The position numbers were made by a program, and so were the translations under genes. The notes below the pieces were generated by a model. That model had not been told where the DNA came from. It was given only the letters and a program-made list of their open reading frames with translations, and ran no database searches. A stretch of DNA of 57,479 nucleotides from Paractinoplanes toevensis. GTDB lineage: Bacteria > Actinomycetota > Actinomycetes > Mycobacteriales > Micromonosporaceae. The DNA is taken from contig NZ_BOQN01000096.1 in assembly GCF_018332695.1 (NCBI RefSeq), positions 1 to 57,479 on the forward strand, read 5' to 3'. Positions within the stretch are counted from its first letter, which is position 1; the number at the start of each line of letters is the position of its first letter. Positions 39,186 to 47,087 of the stretch are shown here, piece by piece.

Positions 39186-39558
39186 GGGGGGTGACTGGTT
39201 TCGACTTCGTACGTGGAGACAGGGGAAGCGAGCCGAGGAAGCCGACGTCGTCTCGAGAATCGGTCGTCGGAAACTTATAAGCGCCGATAACAATCAGCGC
39301 GACTTCGCTCTCGCCGCCTGAGGCGAGTAGCGGGTCTGTCGGACCGGGAGCGCCTCCGTCCCGGATCACCGGCATCAGCTAGGAGGCTGGCCAATCGGTC
39401 CCAGTTGCGAGGACCATGCGGCGAGATTAAACGCGACTGGCCCCGTCATACCGACTTGCTCATGTGATCGGTAGGGGCGAGTAGAGGCATAGTGAGCTGC
39501 GCTCGGAGAAGCCCTGACGAAACAACGAAGGACCCGGGTTCGATTCCCGGCACCTCCA
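39186..39558 (+). ncRNA. ssrA: tmRNA (SsrA)
   Basis: Rescues stalled ribosomes. The 5' GGGGGUG pairs with CACCUCC at 39551-39557 (one G-U), and the T-arm reads GGGTTCGATTCCC. The tag reading frame begins at GCC 39283 and encodes ADNNQRDFALAA, ending TGA at 39319-39321. The discriminator A (39558) is followed by CGA, so CCA is not encoded. The 3' 113 nt are overlapped in antisense by the serine integrase gene, and the terminator hairpin at 39582-39615 lies inside that gene, so the 3' flank comes from the integrated element. Confidence 0.95.
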
Positions 39559-41191
39559 CGAGGGGGTTCTTACTTGAACCCAGAGCGGCGCCGCCCATCG
39601 GGGCGGCGCCGCTCTCGTTTCTCGCGTGGTTGACCAGGGGAGATACCAGGTCGGCAAGCTCGTCCGCCGCGACGTACGGTCCGTTTCCGTCGTCGTCGAG
39701 GTACTGCTTCGCGAAGCACGTCTGATCCAGGGCGCGGCGTCCGCGCTTGCTCGCCTGGCGGTACAACTCCTGCGGGTCGGTCAGGAGTTCCAGGAGGTAC
39801 GTGAGGGTCTCTCGGGCTGCGTCGAGCCTCTCCGTCTCGTCCTCGTCGAGCTGACGGGCCAGCCTGCCCCGCTCGTCTCGGATGTCCCTCAGCCGGGCAG
39901 CGATCTTGTCTTGTGGCCAATCCGGCTCGCCGACCAGATCGAGGAAGCGATCTTCCTTCGCGTTCAGCTCCTTGAGGTGTGCCGAAACCCTGGCCCGGAT
40001 CTCCTTCTGAGTCTCGGCTGACCCGATCAACATCTCCTTGACCGTGGCGGCGATCCGCTCGCGGAGATCTGCGGGCAGCGCCACCGTGGCGTAGTTGTCG
40101 AGTACGGCCGTTTCGACCTTGGCGATGGGCAGGTAGGGGAGGTCGCATGAGTGGAGCTGCCTGCCCCGGCAGAAGTAGTAGAAATGCAAGTCGCCGGTCT
40201 TGCTCTTTCCTCGCATCACCATGAGGCGGCGCTGGCATCGGGCGCACCAAACCGTGCCCTTGAGGTAGTGGTTGTGTGTTCGCTCGCGGACTCCGCCCGC
40301 GCGCCGCGACTCCAGCATTTGTTGCACACGGTCGAAGACCTCCGGCGTGATCAGCGGCTCGTGCCTGCCTTGGTACTCGATGCCTCGGTATTCGACTAGC
40401 CCGAGGTAGTAGCGGTCGCGGAGGAGGTTGCCGAGCGAGTTGATGGAGATCGGCATGCCGGTGGGGTAGCGGCGGGTCGGTTTCGTCCGGAGGCCGGCGT
40501 CGGTGAGCGCCTGGATGAGCGCGTGGAAGCCGTACGAGCCGCTTGCGTACAGCTCGAAGGCCATCCGGACCAACGGACCGCGTACAGGGTCGACAGCGAC
40601 CGTACGAACCTCTCTGCCCTCGAACTTCTCGCGGATGTTGAGGTAGCCGATGGGCGCCCGGCCGACCGATCCGCCCCGAACGATCTTCTGGCCCATCTTG
40701 TAGGCGATGTCGGCACCGGCGGCGCGTGACTGGTATTCGTTGACGCCGTCGAGGACCGTCGCGACCAGGTCGCCGATCGCGTTGTCTTCGGTGTAATCCA
40801 TGATCGAGATGAGCGTGACGCCGGCCCTGCGGAGATCGCGTTTGGTGATCGCGGCGTCGATGCTGTTGCGGTGGAGCCGAGAACGGGCGTAGACGATCAC
40901 GTAGTCAATGTCGGGCTCCGCTTTGAGGCGAGCCATCATCTCTTGGAACACGGGTCGGCCGTCGACCGTGGTTGCGGAGCGGCCCGGTTCGACGAACTCG
41001 GCGGCGATCTCAGCGTCCAGTTCCAGCGCGCGGCGGAGGATAGCGGCACGTTGCGCGGGGAGCGAGATGCCCTCTGGGTCGTAGTCGGTGTTGACCTGGC
41101 CGGCCGACGAGACTCGGAGGTAGATGAAGGCGCGCTTCCGGCGCTTGACCGGCCGGTCGTGATGGCGAGTGGTGGCCTTCGGCTCAGGCAT
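39446..41191 (-). CDS. Large serine recombinase (integrase) of the tmRNA-integrated element
   Basis: Site-specific recombinase of 581 residues. The ATG at 41191 has AAGGAG upstream. The resolvase domain has the catalytic Ser in IYLRVSSAGQ (about residue 28), followed by VYARSRLHRN. A recombinase domain (GRAPIGYLN) and zinc-ribbon cysteines (CARC, later C residues) follow, then a coiled-coil region. Its final 37 residues (from VEVPGIEPGS) are antisense tmRNA, so the C-terminus was created or changed by integration. The start overlaps the end of a small upstream ORF. Confidence 0.93.
   Translation of the reverse strand: MPEPKATTRHHDRPVKRRKRAFIYLRVSSAGQVNTDYDPEGISLPAQRAAILRRALELDAEIAAEFVEPGRSATTVDGRPVFQEMMARLKAEPDIDYVIVYARSRLHRNSIDAAITKRDLRRAGVTLISIMDYTEDNAIGDLVATVLDGVNEYQSRAAGADIAYKMGQKIVRGGSVGRAPIGYLNIREKFEGREVRTVAVDPVRGPLVRMAFELYASGSYGFHALIQALTDAGLRTKPTRRYPTGMPISINSLGNLLRDRYYLGLVEYRGIEYQGRHEPLITPEVFDRVQQMLESRRAGGVRERTHNHYLKGTVWCARCQRRLMVMRGKSKTGDLHFYYFCRGRQLHSCDLPYLPIAKVETAVLDNYATVALPADLRERIAATVKEMLIGSAETQKEIRARVSAHLKELNAKEDRFLDLVGEPDWPQDKIAARLRDIRDERGRLARQLDEDETERLDAARETLTYLLELLTDPQELYRQASKRGRRALDQTCFAKQYLDDDGNGPYVAADELADLVSPLVNHARNESGAAPMGGAALGSSKNPLVEVPGIEPGSFVVSSGLLRAQLTMPLLAPTDHMSKSV
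39582..39620 (+). terminator. Terminator of tmRNA, supplied by the integrated element
   Basis: Perfect 15-bp stem AGAGCGGCGCCGCCC/GGGCGGCGCCGCTCT with an ATCG loop, then CGTTT, 23 nt after the tmRNA 3' end. In antisense the same bases encode part of the integrase (SGAAPMGGAAL). Confidence 0.75.
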
Positions 41192-41327
41192 CTGGTCGCT
41201 CCTTCTGCTCTCGATCTCCGACCAGGTCGGCCGCGATGATGGCCAGGGCGCGGGCGAGAAGATCTTCGTCGACGTGCAGCTCACGCCGAATCATCGATTG
41301 TCGCGAGCGAGTCTTGCGGCACGCCAC
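41184..41327 (-). CDS. Small protein coupled to the integrase
   Basis: A 47-residue ORF from GTG 41327 with GAGAGG upstream; its stop overlaps the integrase start by 8 nt, suggesting coupled translation. The C-terminal half (RELHVDEDLLARALAIIAADLVG) looks helical. It is basic at the N-terminus but I recognise no family. An alternative, longer form would begin near 41461, where AAAGGAGG is followed by no standard start codon, only ATC. Possibly an integrase accessory protein; this is a guess from position. Confidence 0.4.
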   Translation of the reverse strand: MACRKTRSRQSMIRRELHVDEDLLARALAIIAADLVGDREQKERPDA

Positions 41328-41355
41328 CGTGCGACCTCTCGCCTGATTGGCCGTC

Positions 41356-41375
41356 GGGACGTCTTGGGACGTCTT
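41356..41375 (-). promoter_or_regulatory. GGACGT-repeat operator upstream of the integrase operon
   Basis: GGGACGTCTTGGGACGTCTT read on the plus strand: two GGACGT half-sites 10 nt apart, starting 29 nt before the GTG of the small ORF that leads into the integrase. Closely related sites precede both HTH regulator genes of the element (44772 and 47417). Confidence 0.6.
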
Positions 41376-41577
41376 GAGCTGGTCATTCTTGACTTTCCGC
41401 GTCTTGCGGGTTCGTATGCTGCGATTTCTCCTCTCGTCGGCTGACTCTTCAGCGGTGATCGTTGAGCCTCCTTTCGATCGGTGGGTAGAGTCCGCGTGGC
41501 CGTCCGTCCGTTGTCCGTCCGCGCGCTGATATGCGCAGACGCGCGCGAGCGGACGGACGTCCGCGCGGACGATTGGG

Positions 41578-43311
41578 TCAGGCGCGCCAGCGTCCGCGGG
41601 CGACCTGCCGGGCTTTGCCGCCGGTGGCGAGCGCTTGGAGCCGGTCGTAGATCCAAGTGCGTCGCATGCCGGTCGCATTAATGAGTTCCGGGATGGTCAG
41701 TCCGTCGCTCGGCGCTTCGTTCAACGCGGTCAAGAGCACCTCGTCGGCGGCCTTCGGTGGCGGCTCGATAGCGCGTGGATGATGGTCGATTGCTGCTTGA
41801 GACAACGGATCCAGGCCGGGCCGGTGGTCGGCATATCGGGCGACCGTCTCCCGCACCTGATCGTCATCGACGAGATAGGCGCGGGCTCGGCGCGGGTGGT
41901 TGTGCCCATCGGCGAAGACGTAGAACTTGCCGGGAGCGTCGAGAGTGTGAGCGTGCCAGCCGTCGGCGAGCATGCCCTTGTCGAGGATGAGGTCGACGTC
42001 GCGTCGTTCCCTTACTCTCAGGCAGACGCGGACGCTCATCTGCGAGCGCAGCGCCCCGCCACCCATCGCCTTCTGTGTCGGCCGTTGCGTCGCGGCCAGC
42101 AGGTCAACGGCGAGCGCACGCCCACGACGCGCGATGGATTCGGCGGACGGAACTGCGGCCGGCGCCGTGTCCGCGAGTTCCGCGTACTCGTCGATCACGA
42201 TGACCAAGGCCGGTGCCGCGGGCGTAGGTTCCCAGACTCGGGTGTTTTCGTGGCCGGCTGCATTTGCCCTCGCGTCTAGCACCGCGACGGCGTCGGCGAG
42301 CAGCCGGGTTGCCTCTTCCGGCGTGGTAGCGAGCCTTGCAAGGCACGGTGCCCACGGTCGCAGTTCCATCCCGCCCTTGAGGTCGATGCCCCATAGGACG
42401 ACGTCGTTGCAAGCGGCGAGGTTGCCAAGGACGACGTTCAGAACGTCGCTCTTGCCGGAGTCCGTGGTGCCGCCGATCAGGCCATGCCGTCGAAGGAACG
42501 ACACGCGGACGCGCGTCGCGTCTTCGAATACGCCGAGTTCGATGGGGTCGGCCAGCGAGCGTGCGGTCGGGCCGGGCCACAGGATCGCGCCGGCGTGCGG
42601 GTCGACGGCGAGAACCCGCATCGTGCAGCGGCCGGAGTGCGCCGGGTCCTGCTCGACTCGGACGGCGCCGGGTCGCGTGCCCAAGGCCGACTCGATGGCC
42701 GGCACCCTGGCCACGACGTCGGCGACGCTCTGGCCCGGTCGCAGCTTCATCAGGGCGCGCCATCCCCACGTGTCCACGACGGCCGACATGACCCGCGACC
42801 CGTCGAGTCCGATGGTGTCCGCGAGATCGGGCCACGCATGGATTACGCGGTCGACCCGGACGCGGGCTCGGCGGCGCCGGTGCGGCCACCAAGGCACGCC
42901 GAGCGCAATGACGGACGCGAGCAGGACGGTTGGGAGCAGACTGCGTCCGGGTCCGAACGCGGTGGCAGAAGTGAGCCAGCCTCCTGCGACGGCTGTCGTC
43001 GTGGCGGCATAGATCCGCTCCCCGGAGCGGCTGAGGCCCCAAGGCCACCCGCGCAGGCCGGCGACCAGCGCCGTGATGACCGTTGCGGCCGCGACCATCG
43101 GCCAGGCGTGCGGGTGGGTGTGGTGCAGCAGGAGCCCGGCGACGGCGAGCGTGAGTCCGGCGTTGATCGGGGCGAGTTCCGACCGGTACCGAAAGAGTGC
43201 GCGTCCGATCGCGGCCAACGCGGTGATGAGGAGCGGTTCGTCGGGCACGAGCAGGAGCGGTTGCGGGTGGCGTCGGCTCCATCGGCGATGCCGGCGTCCG
43301 TAGGCCCTCAT
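41578..43311 (-). CDS. FtsK/SpoIIIE-type DNA translocase (conjugative transfer)
   Basis: A 577-residue motor of the kind that moves double-stranded DNA between actinomycete hyphae. Hydrophobic segments at about residues 27-40, 50-62, 70-85, 103-115 and 125-140 anchor it. Walker A is GGTTDSGKS (280-288), Walker B is ALVIVIDEYAEL, then LLAATQRPTQKAMGGGALRSQM. A C-terminal winged helix (TIPELINATGMRRTWIYDRLQAL) may recognise the transfer locus, like the TraB gamma domain. Start ATG overlaps the preceding stop (ATGA). Confidence 0.9.
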   Translation of the reverse strand: MRAYGRRHRRWSRRHPQPLLLVPDEPLLITALAAIGRALFRYRSELAPINAGLTLAVAGLLLHHTHPHAWPMVAAATVITALVAGLRGWPWGLSRSGERIYAATTTAVAGGWLTSATAFGPGRSLLPTVLLASVIALGVPWWPHRRRRARVRVDRVIHAWPDLADTIGLDGSRVMSAVVDTWGWRALMKLRPGQSVADVVARVPAIESALGTRPGAVRVEQDPAHSGRCTMRVLAVDPHAGAILWPGPTARSLADPIELGVFEDATRVRVSFLRRHGLIGGTTDSGKSDVLNVVLGNLAACNDVVLWGIDLKGGMELRPWAPCLARLATTPEEATRLLADAVAVLDARANAAGHENTRVWEPTPAAPALVIVIDEYAELADTAPAAVPSAESIARRGRALAVDLLAATQRPTQKAMGGGALRSQMSVRVCLRVRERRDVDLILDKGMLADGWHAHTLDAPGKFYVFADGHNHPRRARAYLVDDDQVRETVARYADHRPGLDPLSQAAIDHHPRAIEPPPKAADEVLLTALNEAPSDGLTIPELINATGMRRTWIYDRLQALATGGKARQVARGRWRA

Positions 43312-43628
43312 TCGGCGAGTTGGTCGTCGCTGGGCGTGGTCCATGCTCGGTGCTCGGCGACCGCGTCGCGAAGGTAGGCCAGAGGTTCCGATTCGCCGTC
43401 GTGGTCGGCGGCGAGGGTGGCACGGGCGGCGGCAAGCAGGTCGGCGAGGTCCCATCGCGTGCGGCTGAGCAGCAGCGCGAGGCGGTCGATTTCGGCGAGC
43501 AGGGCCGGAATGTCGGCGACAGCGGTCCAAACGGCCGTCGGCGTGGGTCGTTGCTGGGCGGCATGCAGGTGGGAGAGAACTGCCTCCGTGTCGAGGGTCG
43601 GGCGCGGTGTGCGCGGTTGGTTGGTCAT
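43308..43628 (-). CDS. Hypothetical protein of the transfer operon
   Basis: A 106-residue, mostly helical, acidic protein (ALLAEIDRLALLLSRTRWDLADLLAAARATLAADHDGE). ATG at 43628 overlaps the DUF2637 stop and has AAAGGAGG 15 nt upstream. Its own stop overlaps the FtsK start by ATGA. Strict coupling implies a role in transfer or its control, but no family is recognised. Confidence 0.75.
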   Translation of the reverse strand: MTNQPRTPRPTLDTEAVLSHLHAAQQRPTPTAVWTAVADIPALLAEIDRLALLLSRTRWDLADLLAAARATLAADHDGESEPLAYLRDAVAEHRAWTTPSDDQLAE

Positions 43629-44278
43629 GAGTGAGTCGAAGCCTCCTTTCGGTCGGTGTTCTCTGCGGCGAGACGTCGTCGCAGTTCGGTCGCCGTGGGT
43701 CCGGCGATCCGGAGCGTTGAGCGCAATCCGTCACGGCTGATCGGGCGGCCGTTGTTCGCGGCGCGGTGTCTGGCGTCGGCCTCGCGGGCAGCTGCCAGGA
43801 GCGCTTCCTCGGTGCGACGGTGCTTCGTCGGGTGGGTCCGGACTGCGGTCCGGGCTTGAGGACGGTCTTCCGACGCCGTGATCGTTTGGAGCGCGTGCAG
43901 GTGTGCGGTCAGGCCGAGGACGGCGGCCGGCACGGCTCCGACGAAGACGACAATCGGCCAGGAGATGTTGATCAGTCCGGTGGCGATCAGGTGATAGCCG
44001 GCGTTGCCGATGATGCTTGTCGCGATGGCGCCGATTGCGTTGGCACGGGCGAACTTCCGCGCTCGAAGCCCACCAACGGTTCCGGCGAGCCAGACCCGAG
44101 CGGACGTCATCGCGTACGCGTCGATGGTGATCGGCAGGAGCCAGGCAAGCCGATCTGGCCAGCCGGCCACGACGGCCAGACCGCGGAGGCCGGCGAAGCT
44201 GGCCAGCGCGGCGGAGATCGCCGCTGTGGTCATGCCGGCCATGACCCACCAGTCACGACGCCTCGGTTGTTCGCCCAC
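43625..44278 (-). CDS. DUF2637 membrane protein (Spd-like)
   Basis: About 217 residues from the GTG at 44278. Four hydrophobic helices lie in the first 130 residues (MAGMTTAAISAALASFAGL, LAWLLPITIDAYAMTSARVW, AIGAIATSIIGNAGYHLIA, WPIVVFVGAVPAAVLGLTAHL), the DUF2637 pattern found in actinomycete conjugative elements beside FtsK-like transfer genes. The C-terminal third is soluble and HTH-like (NGRPISRDGLRSTLRIAGPTATELRRRL). It probably assists intramycelial spread. Confidence 0.85.
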   Translation of the reverse strand: MGEQPRRRDWWVMAGMTTAAISAALASFAGLRGLAVVAGWPDRLAWLLPITIDAYAMTSARVWLAGTVGGLRARKFARANAIGAIATSIIGNAGYHLIATGLINISWPIVVFVGAVPAAVLGLTAHLHALQTITASEDRPQARTAVRTHPTKHRRTEEALLAAAREADARHRAANNGRPISRDGLRSTLRIAGPTATELRRRLAAENTDRKEASTHS

Positions 44279-44279
44279 C

Positions 44280-44474
44280 TCAGAGATCCAGCCGGGCGAT
44301 GAACCGAGCCAGAGCCCGCAGTCCGTCACCGATATTCGGGCCGACGGACGACGAGGCGAGGTAGTAGCCGAACGCCGCGCAGATGGCGGCCTGCCAGAGC
44401 GGCAACCGGGCGTAGCGCCAGAGCAGGAAGACGAAGACGCCGAGCAGGATGACGGCGGAGACGGCGATCGTCAT
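44280..44474 (-). CDS. Small membrane protein of the transfer operon
   Basis: A 64-residue protein with one clear N-terminal helix (TIAVSAVILLGVFVFLLW), a short basic loop and a second amphipathic stretch (LWQAAICAAFGYYLASSSVG). It lies 1 nt from the DUF2637 start and 3 nt from the upstream gene. Small membrane proteins of this kind occur in many actinomycete conjugative elements. The function is unknown. Confidence 0.75.
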   Translation of the reverse strand: MTIAVSAVILLGVFVFLLWRYARLPLWQAAICAAFGYYLASSSVGPNIGDGLRALARFIARLDL

Positions 44475-44477
44475 GCG

Positions 44478-44681
44478 TCACCACCGTCGCGGTTGCCGTT
44501 GCGCCGCGTCCGACGGGTACGGATGGCCCGGTCCGCGCCCGCCGTGCCCGCCGCGCGCCTGGTGCCGGCGGTTCCACCGCATCCAGGCCACGCACTTGCG
44601 GCACAGGGTCGGGTGCCCCGTCCCGAGCTGCGCGCCGCACGGGCAAGTCGGGGCCTCGTAGGTGAAGTGCTGGATGTCCAT
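44478..44681 (-). CDS. Small zinc-ribbon-like protein, first gene of the transfer operon
   Basis: A 67-residue protein from ATG 44681, with GAGGAGA upstream. Cys13, Cys15, Cys27 and Cys30 (CPCGAQLGTGHPTLCRKC) could bind zinc. A basic, Gly/Arg-rich tail follows. It is first in a leftward operon that runs to FtsK and could bind nucleic acid, but this is only an inference from composition. Confidence 0.7.
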   Translation of the reverse strand: MDIQHFTYEAPTCPCGAQLGTGHPTLCRKCVAWMRWNRRHQARGGHGGRGPGHPYPSDAAQRQPRRW

Positions 44682-44834
44682 TGCCGATCTCCTCTCGGTT
44701 TGGCGATGCGGGAATCGCATCGACGCCACTGAGATTGCGATCTGAGGACGGGACGTGATCAGGTCATGGCTGGACGTGTCCGAGACGTCTCCCATAGGGT
44801 TATCGGGCTGCCGGGACGTCCTGACGGGAAGACG
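44682..44834. promoter_or_regulatory. Divergent control region with GGACGT operator
   Basis: Separates the leftward transfer operon from the rightward HTH regulator. GGACGT half-sites start at 44751, 44772 and 44814, with AGACGT at 44783. A -10-like TAGGGT (44795-44800) lies 6 nt after the 44783 half-site extended by CT. A dyad CGATGCG-GGAAT-CGCATCG lies at 44704-44722. The layout suggests autoregulation plus control of transfer. Confidence 0.6.
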
Positions 44835-45566
44835 ATGCCGAACGAGCGACTACGCACCGCCATGCTGGAACGCGGGATCACCCCGGCCGGCCTCGCGGAA
44901 GCGCTCAAGGTTGACCCGAAGAGCGTTGAGCGCTGGATCAGCGGACGGACGCCGTACCGGCGCCATCGATACGCGGTCGCCGCTCACCTCGGAGTAGACG
45001 AGGTCTATCTCTGGCCCGACGCGATCGGCGCTGACCAGGTCGCCAGCGCCAGCGAGAGCGAGATCATCAACATCTACCCCCACCGGTGGGCCGTCCCGTC
45101 CGAACTCTGGCGCAACTTCTTTGCCAGCGCGGAAAACGAGATCGGCGTCCTGGTGTTCAGCGGGCTCTTCCTTTCCGAAGACGCCGGCGTCCACCGGATC
45201 TTCCGTGAGAAAGCGGATGCCGGTGCCCGCGTGCGCATCCTTCTCGGCGACCCCAACGCCGAGGTGGTCGAGCAACGCAACGCCGACGAAGGCATCGAAA
45301 GCCTCGCGGGGAAGATCAAGAACGCCATCGTCATGTACCGGCCGCTGTTCGGCCTCGACGGCATCGAGTTCAGGTTGCACCGCACGGTGCTCTACAACTC
45401 GATCTACCGGGCCGATGAACAGGTCCTGGTCAACACGCACATCTACGGCACTCCCGCATCCCAGGCGCCGGTGTTCCATCTACGACGCGTCGCGGGCGGC
45501 GGCATGGTGTCGACCTACGTGGACAGCTTCGAACGCGTATGGAGCGAAGCAACACCATTGGAATGA
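44835..45566 (+). CDS. HTH regulator with PLD-like/DUF5919-type C-terminal domain, paralog 1
   Basis: A 243-residue protein. HTH: RLRTAMLERGITPAGLAEALKVDPKSVERWISGRTPYRRHRYAVA. The C-terminal part has GARVRILLGDPNAE and LHRTVLYNSIYRADEQVLVN, then GTPASQAPVFHLRR, with a phospholipase D-like look, but the HxK catalytic lysine is replaced by Thr. A paralog sits at 47474. The gene lies behind GGACGT repeats, divergent from the transfer operon, so it probably controls the element. It is followed after 7 nt by the broken NUDIX gene. Confidence 0.82.
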   Translation: MPNERLRTAMLERGITPAGLAEALKVDPKSVERWISGRTPYRRHRYAVAAHLGVDEVYLWPDAIGADQVASASESEIINIYPHRWAVPSELWRNFFASAENEIGVLVFSGLFLSEDAGVHRIFREKADAGARVRILLGDPNAEVVEQRNADEGIESLAGKIKNAIVMYRPLFGLDGIEFRLHRTVLYNSIYRADEQVLVNTHIYGTPASQAPVFHLRRVAGGGMVSTYVDSFERVWSEATPLE

Positions 45567-45573
45567 GGCAGAT

Positions 45574-46049
45574 GTGGGACGACGAATCGACTTCTATGAC
45601 GATCCCGCCGCACCGAAGGCGAACAGCGTCGTCCCTTCGGCCAACGTCGTCGTGGTCAACGAAGACGGCGCGATCCTGCTGATCCGTCGCTCGGATAACG
45701 ACAACTGGGCCTTACCTGGTGGCGCATGGATCTGGGGGAGTCGCTCCCGGACACGGGTGTGCGGGAGACCGCCGAGGAGACCGGGATCGACGTCGAGATC
45801 ACCGGCCTGGTCGGCATCTACACCGACCCGCGGCACGTCATCCTCTACACCAGCAACAACGAGGCGCGGCAGGAGTTCTCGGTGGTGTTCACCGCCCGCC
45901 CGATCGGCGGGGCACCGACGCCCAGCGAAGAGTCGACCGAGGTCCGCTGGGTACTGCCGACCGAGATCGACGCGCTCCCGATGGACCGGTCGATGCGGAT
46001 GCGAGTTGACCAGTACCTCACCGCGCCGCAGAACGTTCACCTTGGATAG
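45574..46049 (+). pseudogene. NUDIX hydrolase, frameshifted
   Basis: The N-terminal part starts at GTG 45574 (GRRIDFYDDPAAPKANSVVPS) and reads to NWALPGGA; the rest of the Nudix box, DLGESLPDTGVRETAEETGI, is in the next frame from 45726. A one-base loss near 45729 (expected GCAATGGAT, found GCATGGAT) splits the Nudix box at its first glycines. All other NUDIX residues are present, so the lesion is recent or a sequencing error. Intact homologs would hydrolyse nucleoside diphosphate derivatives. Confidence 0.8.
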
Positions 46050-46494
46050 CGACTGGCTCAGCGCGTTCGCCGACATCTTCTCGGCGATCGGCACGGTCGG
46101 CGCATTCCTACTCGGGTTTCTGCTCCTACGTCGTGAACAACTTCGCGAGGCTGACCGCGCTGAGGACGAGCGCCGGGCGCAAGCTGAGCGAATCAGCGCC
46201 TGGGTCGAACTGACTCTGAGGCCGGAAGGCGGCCGTGAACTGGCGTTTCACATTCACAATGCGAGCGGCATGCCGATCTATGAGGTCGAGTTGCCATTGC
46301 CCGCTCGCGGCGATGAGGTGCCCGCAACAGAGTTCGTCGGCCTCGTGCCACCGGGCCAGACGATCCGGCGGCCGGCTCCAGCCGCTTGGCTGCGGTCCTA
46401 CGTCGAGCCGGAACCGATCCAGATCGAGTTCCTCGACAGCGCAGGGCGGCGCTGGAGCCGCGATGAGCAGGGCACGCTGTCCCGAGCGGAATGA
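46042..46494 (+). CDS. Single-pass membrane protein of unknown function
   Basis: About 150 residues from TTG 46042, overlapping the NUDIX stop by 8 nt. The N-terminus has one TM helix (IFSAIGTVGAFLLGFLLL), then a charged helix (REQLREADRAEDERRAQAERI) and a beta-rich domain (WVELTLRPEGGRELAFHIHNASGMPIYEVELPLP). No family is recognised. Overlap suggests that it was coupled to the NUDIX gene before the latter broke. Confidence 0.65.
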   Translation: MDSDWLSAFADIFSAIGTVGAFLLGFLLLRREQLREADRAEDERRAQAERISAWVELTLRPEGGRELAFHIHNASGMPIYEVELPLPARGDEVPATEFVGLVPPGQTIRRPAPAAWLRSYVEPEPIQIEFLDSAGRRWSRDEQGTLSRAE

Positions 46495-46497
46495 GTC

Positions 46498-47046
46498 TTA
46501 ACAGTCGGCGAGCGCTGCCTTGATGGTCTGCACCGAACGGATGATCAGGGGACTCGCCTCGCGGATCGAATCGGCGACGAGGTCTCCCTCTCCGTACCGG
46601 TCCAGGATTTCGGCGAGGCGCATTTCCACTTCTACGGGCTCGCCGTCCGGGGTAGTGGTCATGTCCGCGTAGGTGATCGCGTCCGACAACAAGCCGGCGA
46701 CCGGCGGGAACTCTGTGGTGAGTTCGTCGCCCAATCCGCGGTTCCGCCCCTCGATGTGCGCGCACGAATGGTTCGCCACGAGTCGGCAGGTGAGGTCGTC
46801 CGCCTGTGCGACGTCGCGTAGGTAACGCGCACCGTCGAGCTGATGCATGCCCGTCACGACCAGGTCTGGCGCGTAGCCGATGTCATGGAGCCAAGCAGCA
46901 GACACCAGCGTCGGTCCGTCATCGGCAACGAGGTGCGCGACCGACTCGGCTTTACGTCCAACGCCCTGACTGTGCGCCCACCGACGAGGGATCGACCCGG
47001 CCAACAGGAGACGCGCGAGATCGCGGGCTCGTTCGATCTGCTCCAC
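46498..47046 (-). CDS. HD-domain phosphohydrolase-like protein
   Basis: A 182-residue protein with an HD fold: RRWAHSQGVGRKAESVAHLV, AAWLHDIGY (the HD pair), MHQLDGARYL and VANHSCAHIEGRNRGL. Metal-binding His and Asp residues are in place, so it could hydrolyse phosphomonoesters or nucleotides. It follows a small gene on the same strand after 41 nt. It is a common cargo gene in actinomycete mobile elements; the substrate is unknown. Confidence 0.85.
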   Translation of the reverse strand: MEQIERARDLARLLLAGSIPRRWAHSQGVGRKAESVAHLVADDGPTLVSAAWLHDIGYAPDLVVTGMHQLDGARYLRDVAQADDLTCRLVANHSCAHIEGRNRGLGDELTTEFPPVAGLLSDAITYADMTTTPDGEPVEVEMRLAEILDRYGEGDLVADSIREASPLIIRSVQTIKAALADC

Positions 47047-47087
47047 ATGGGCAGCCTACGAACGTCCCTCGGTTGCGATCAAGCGCG

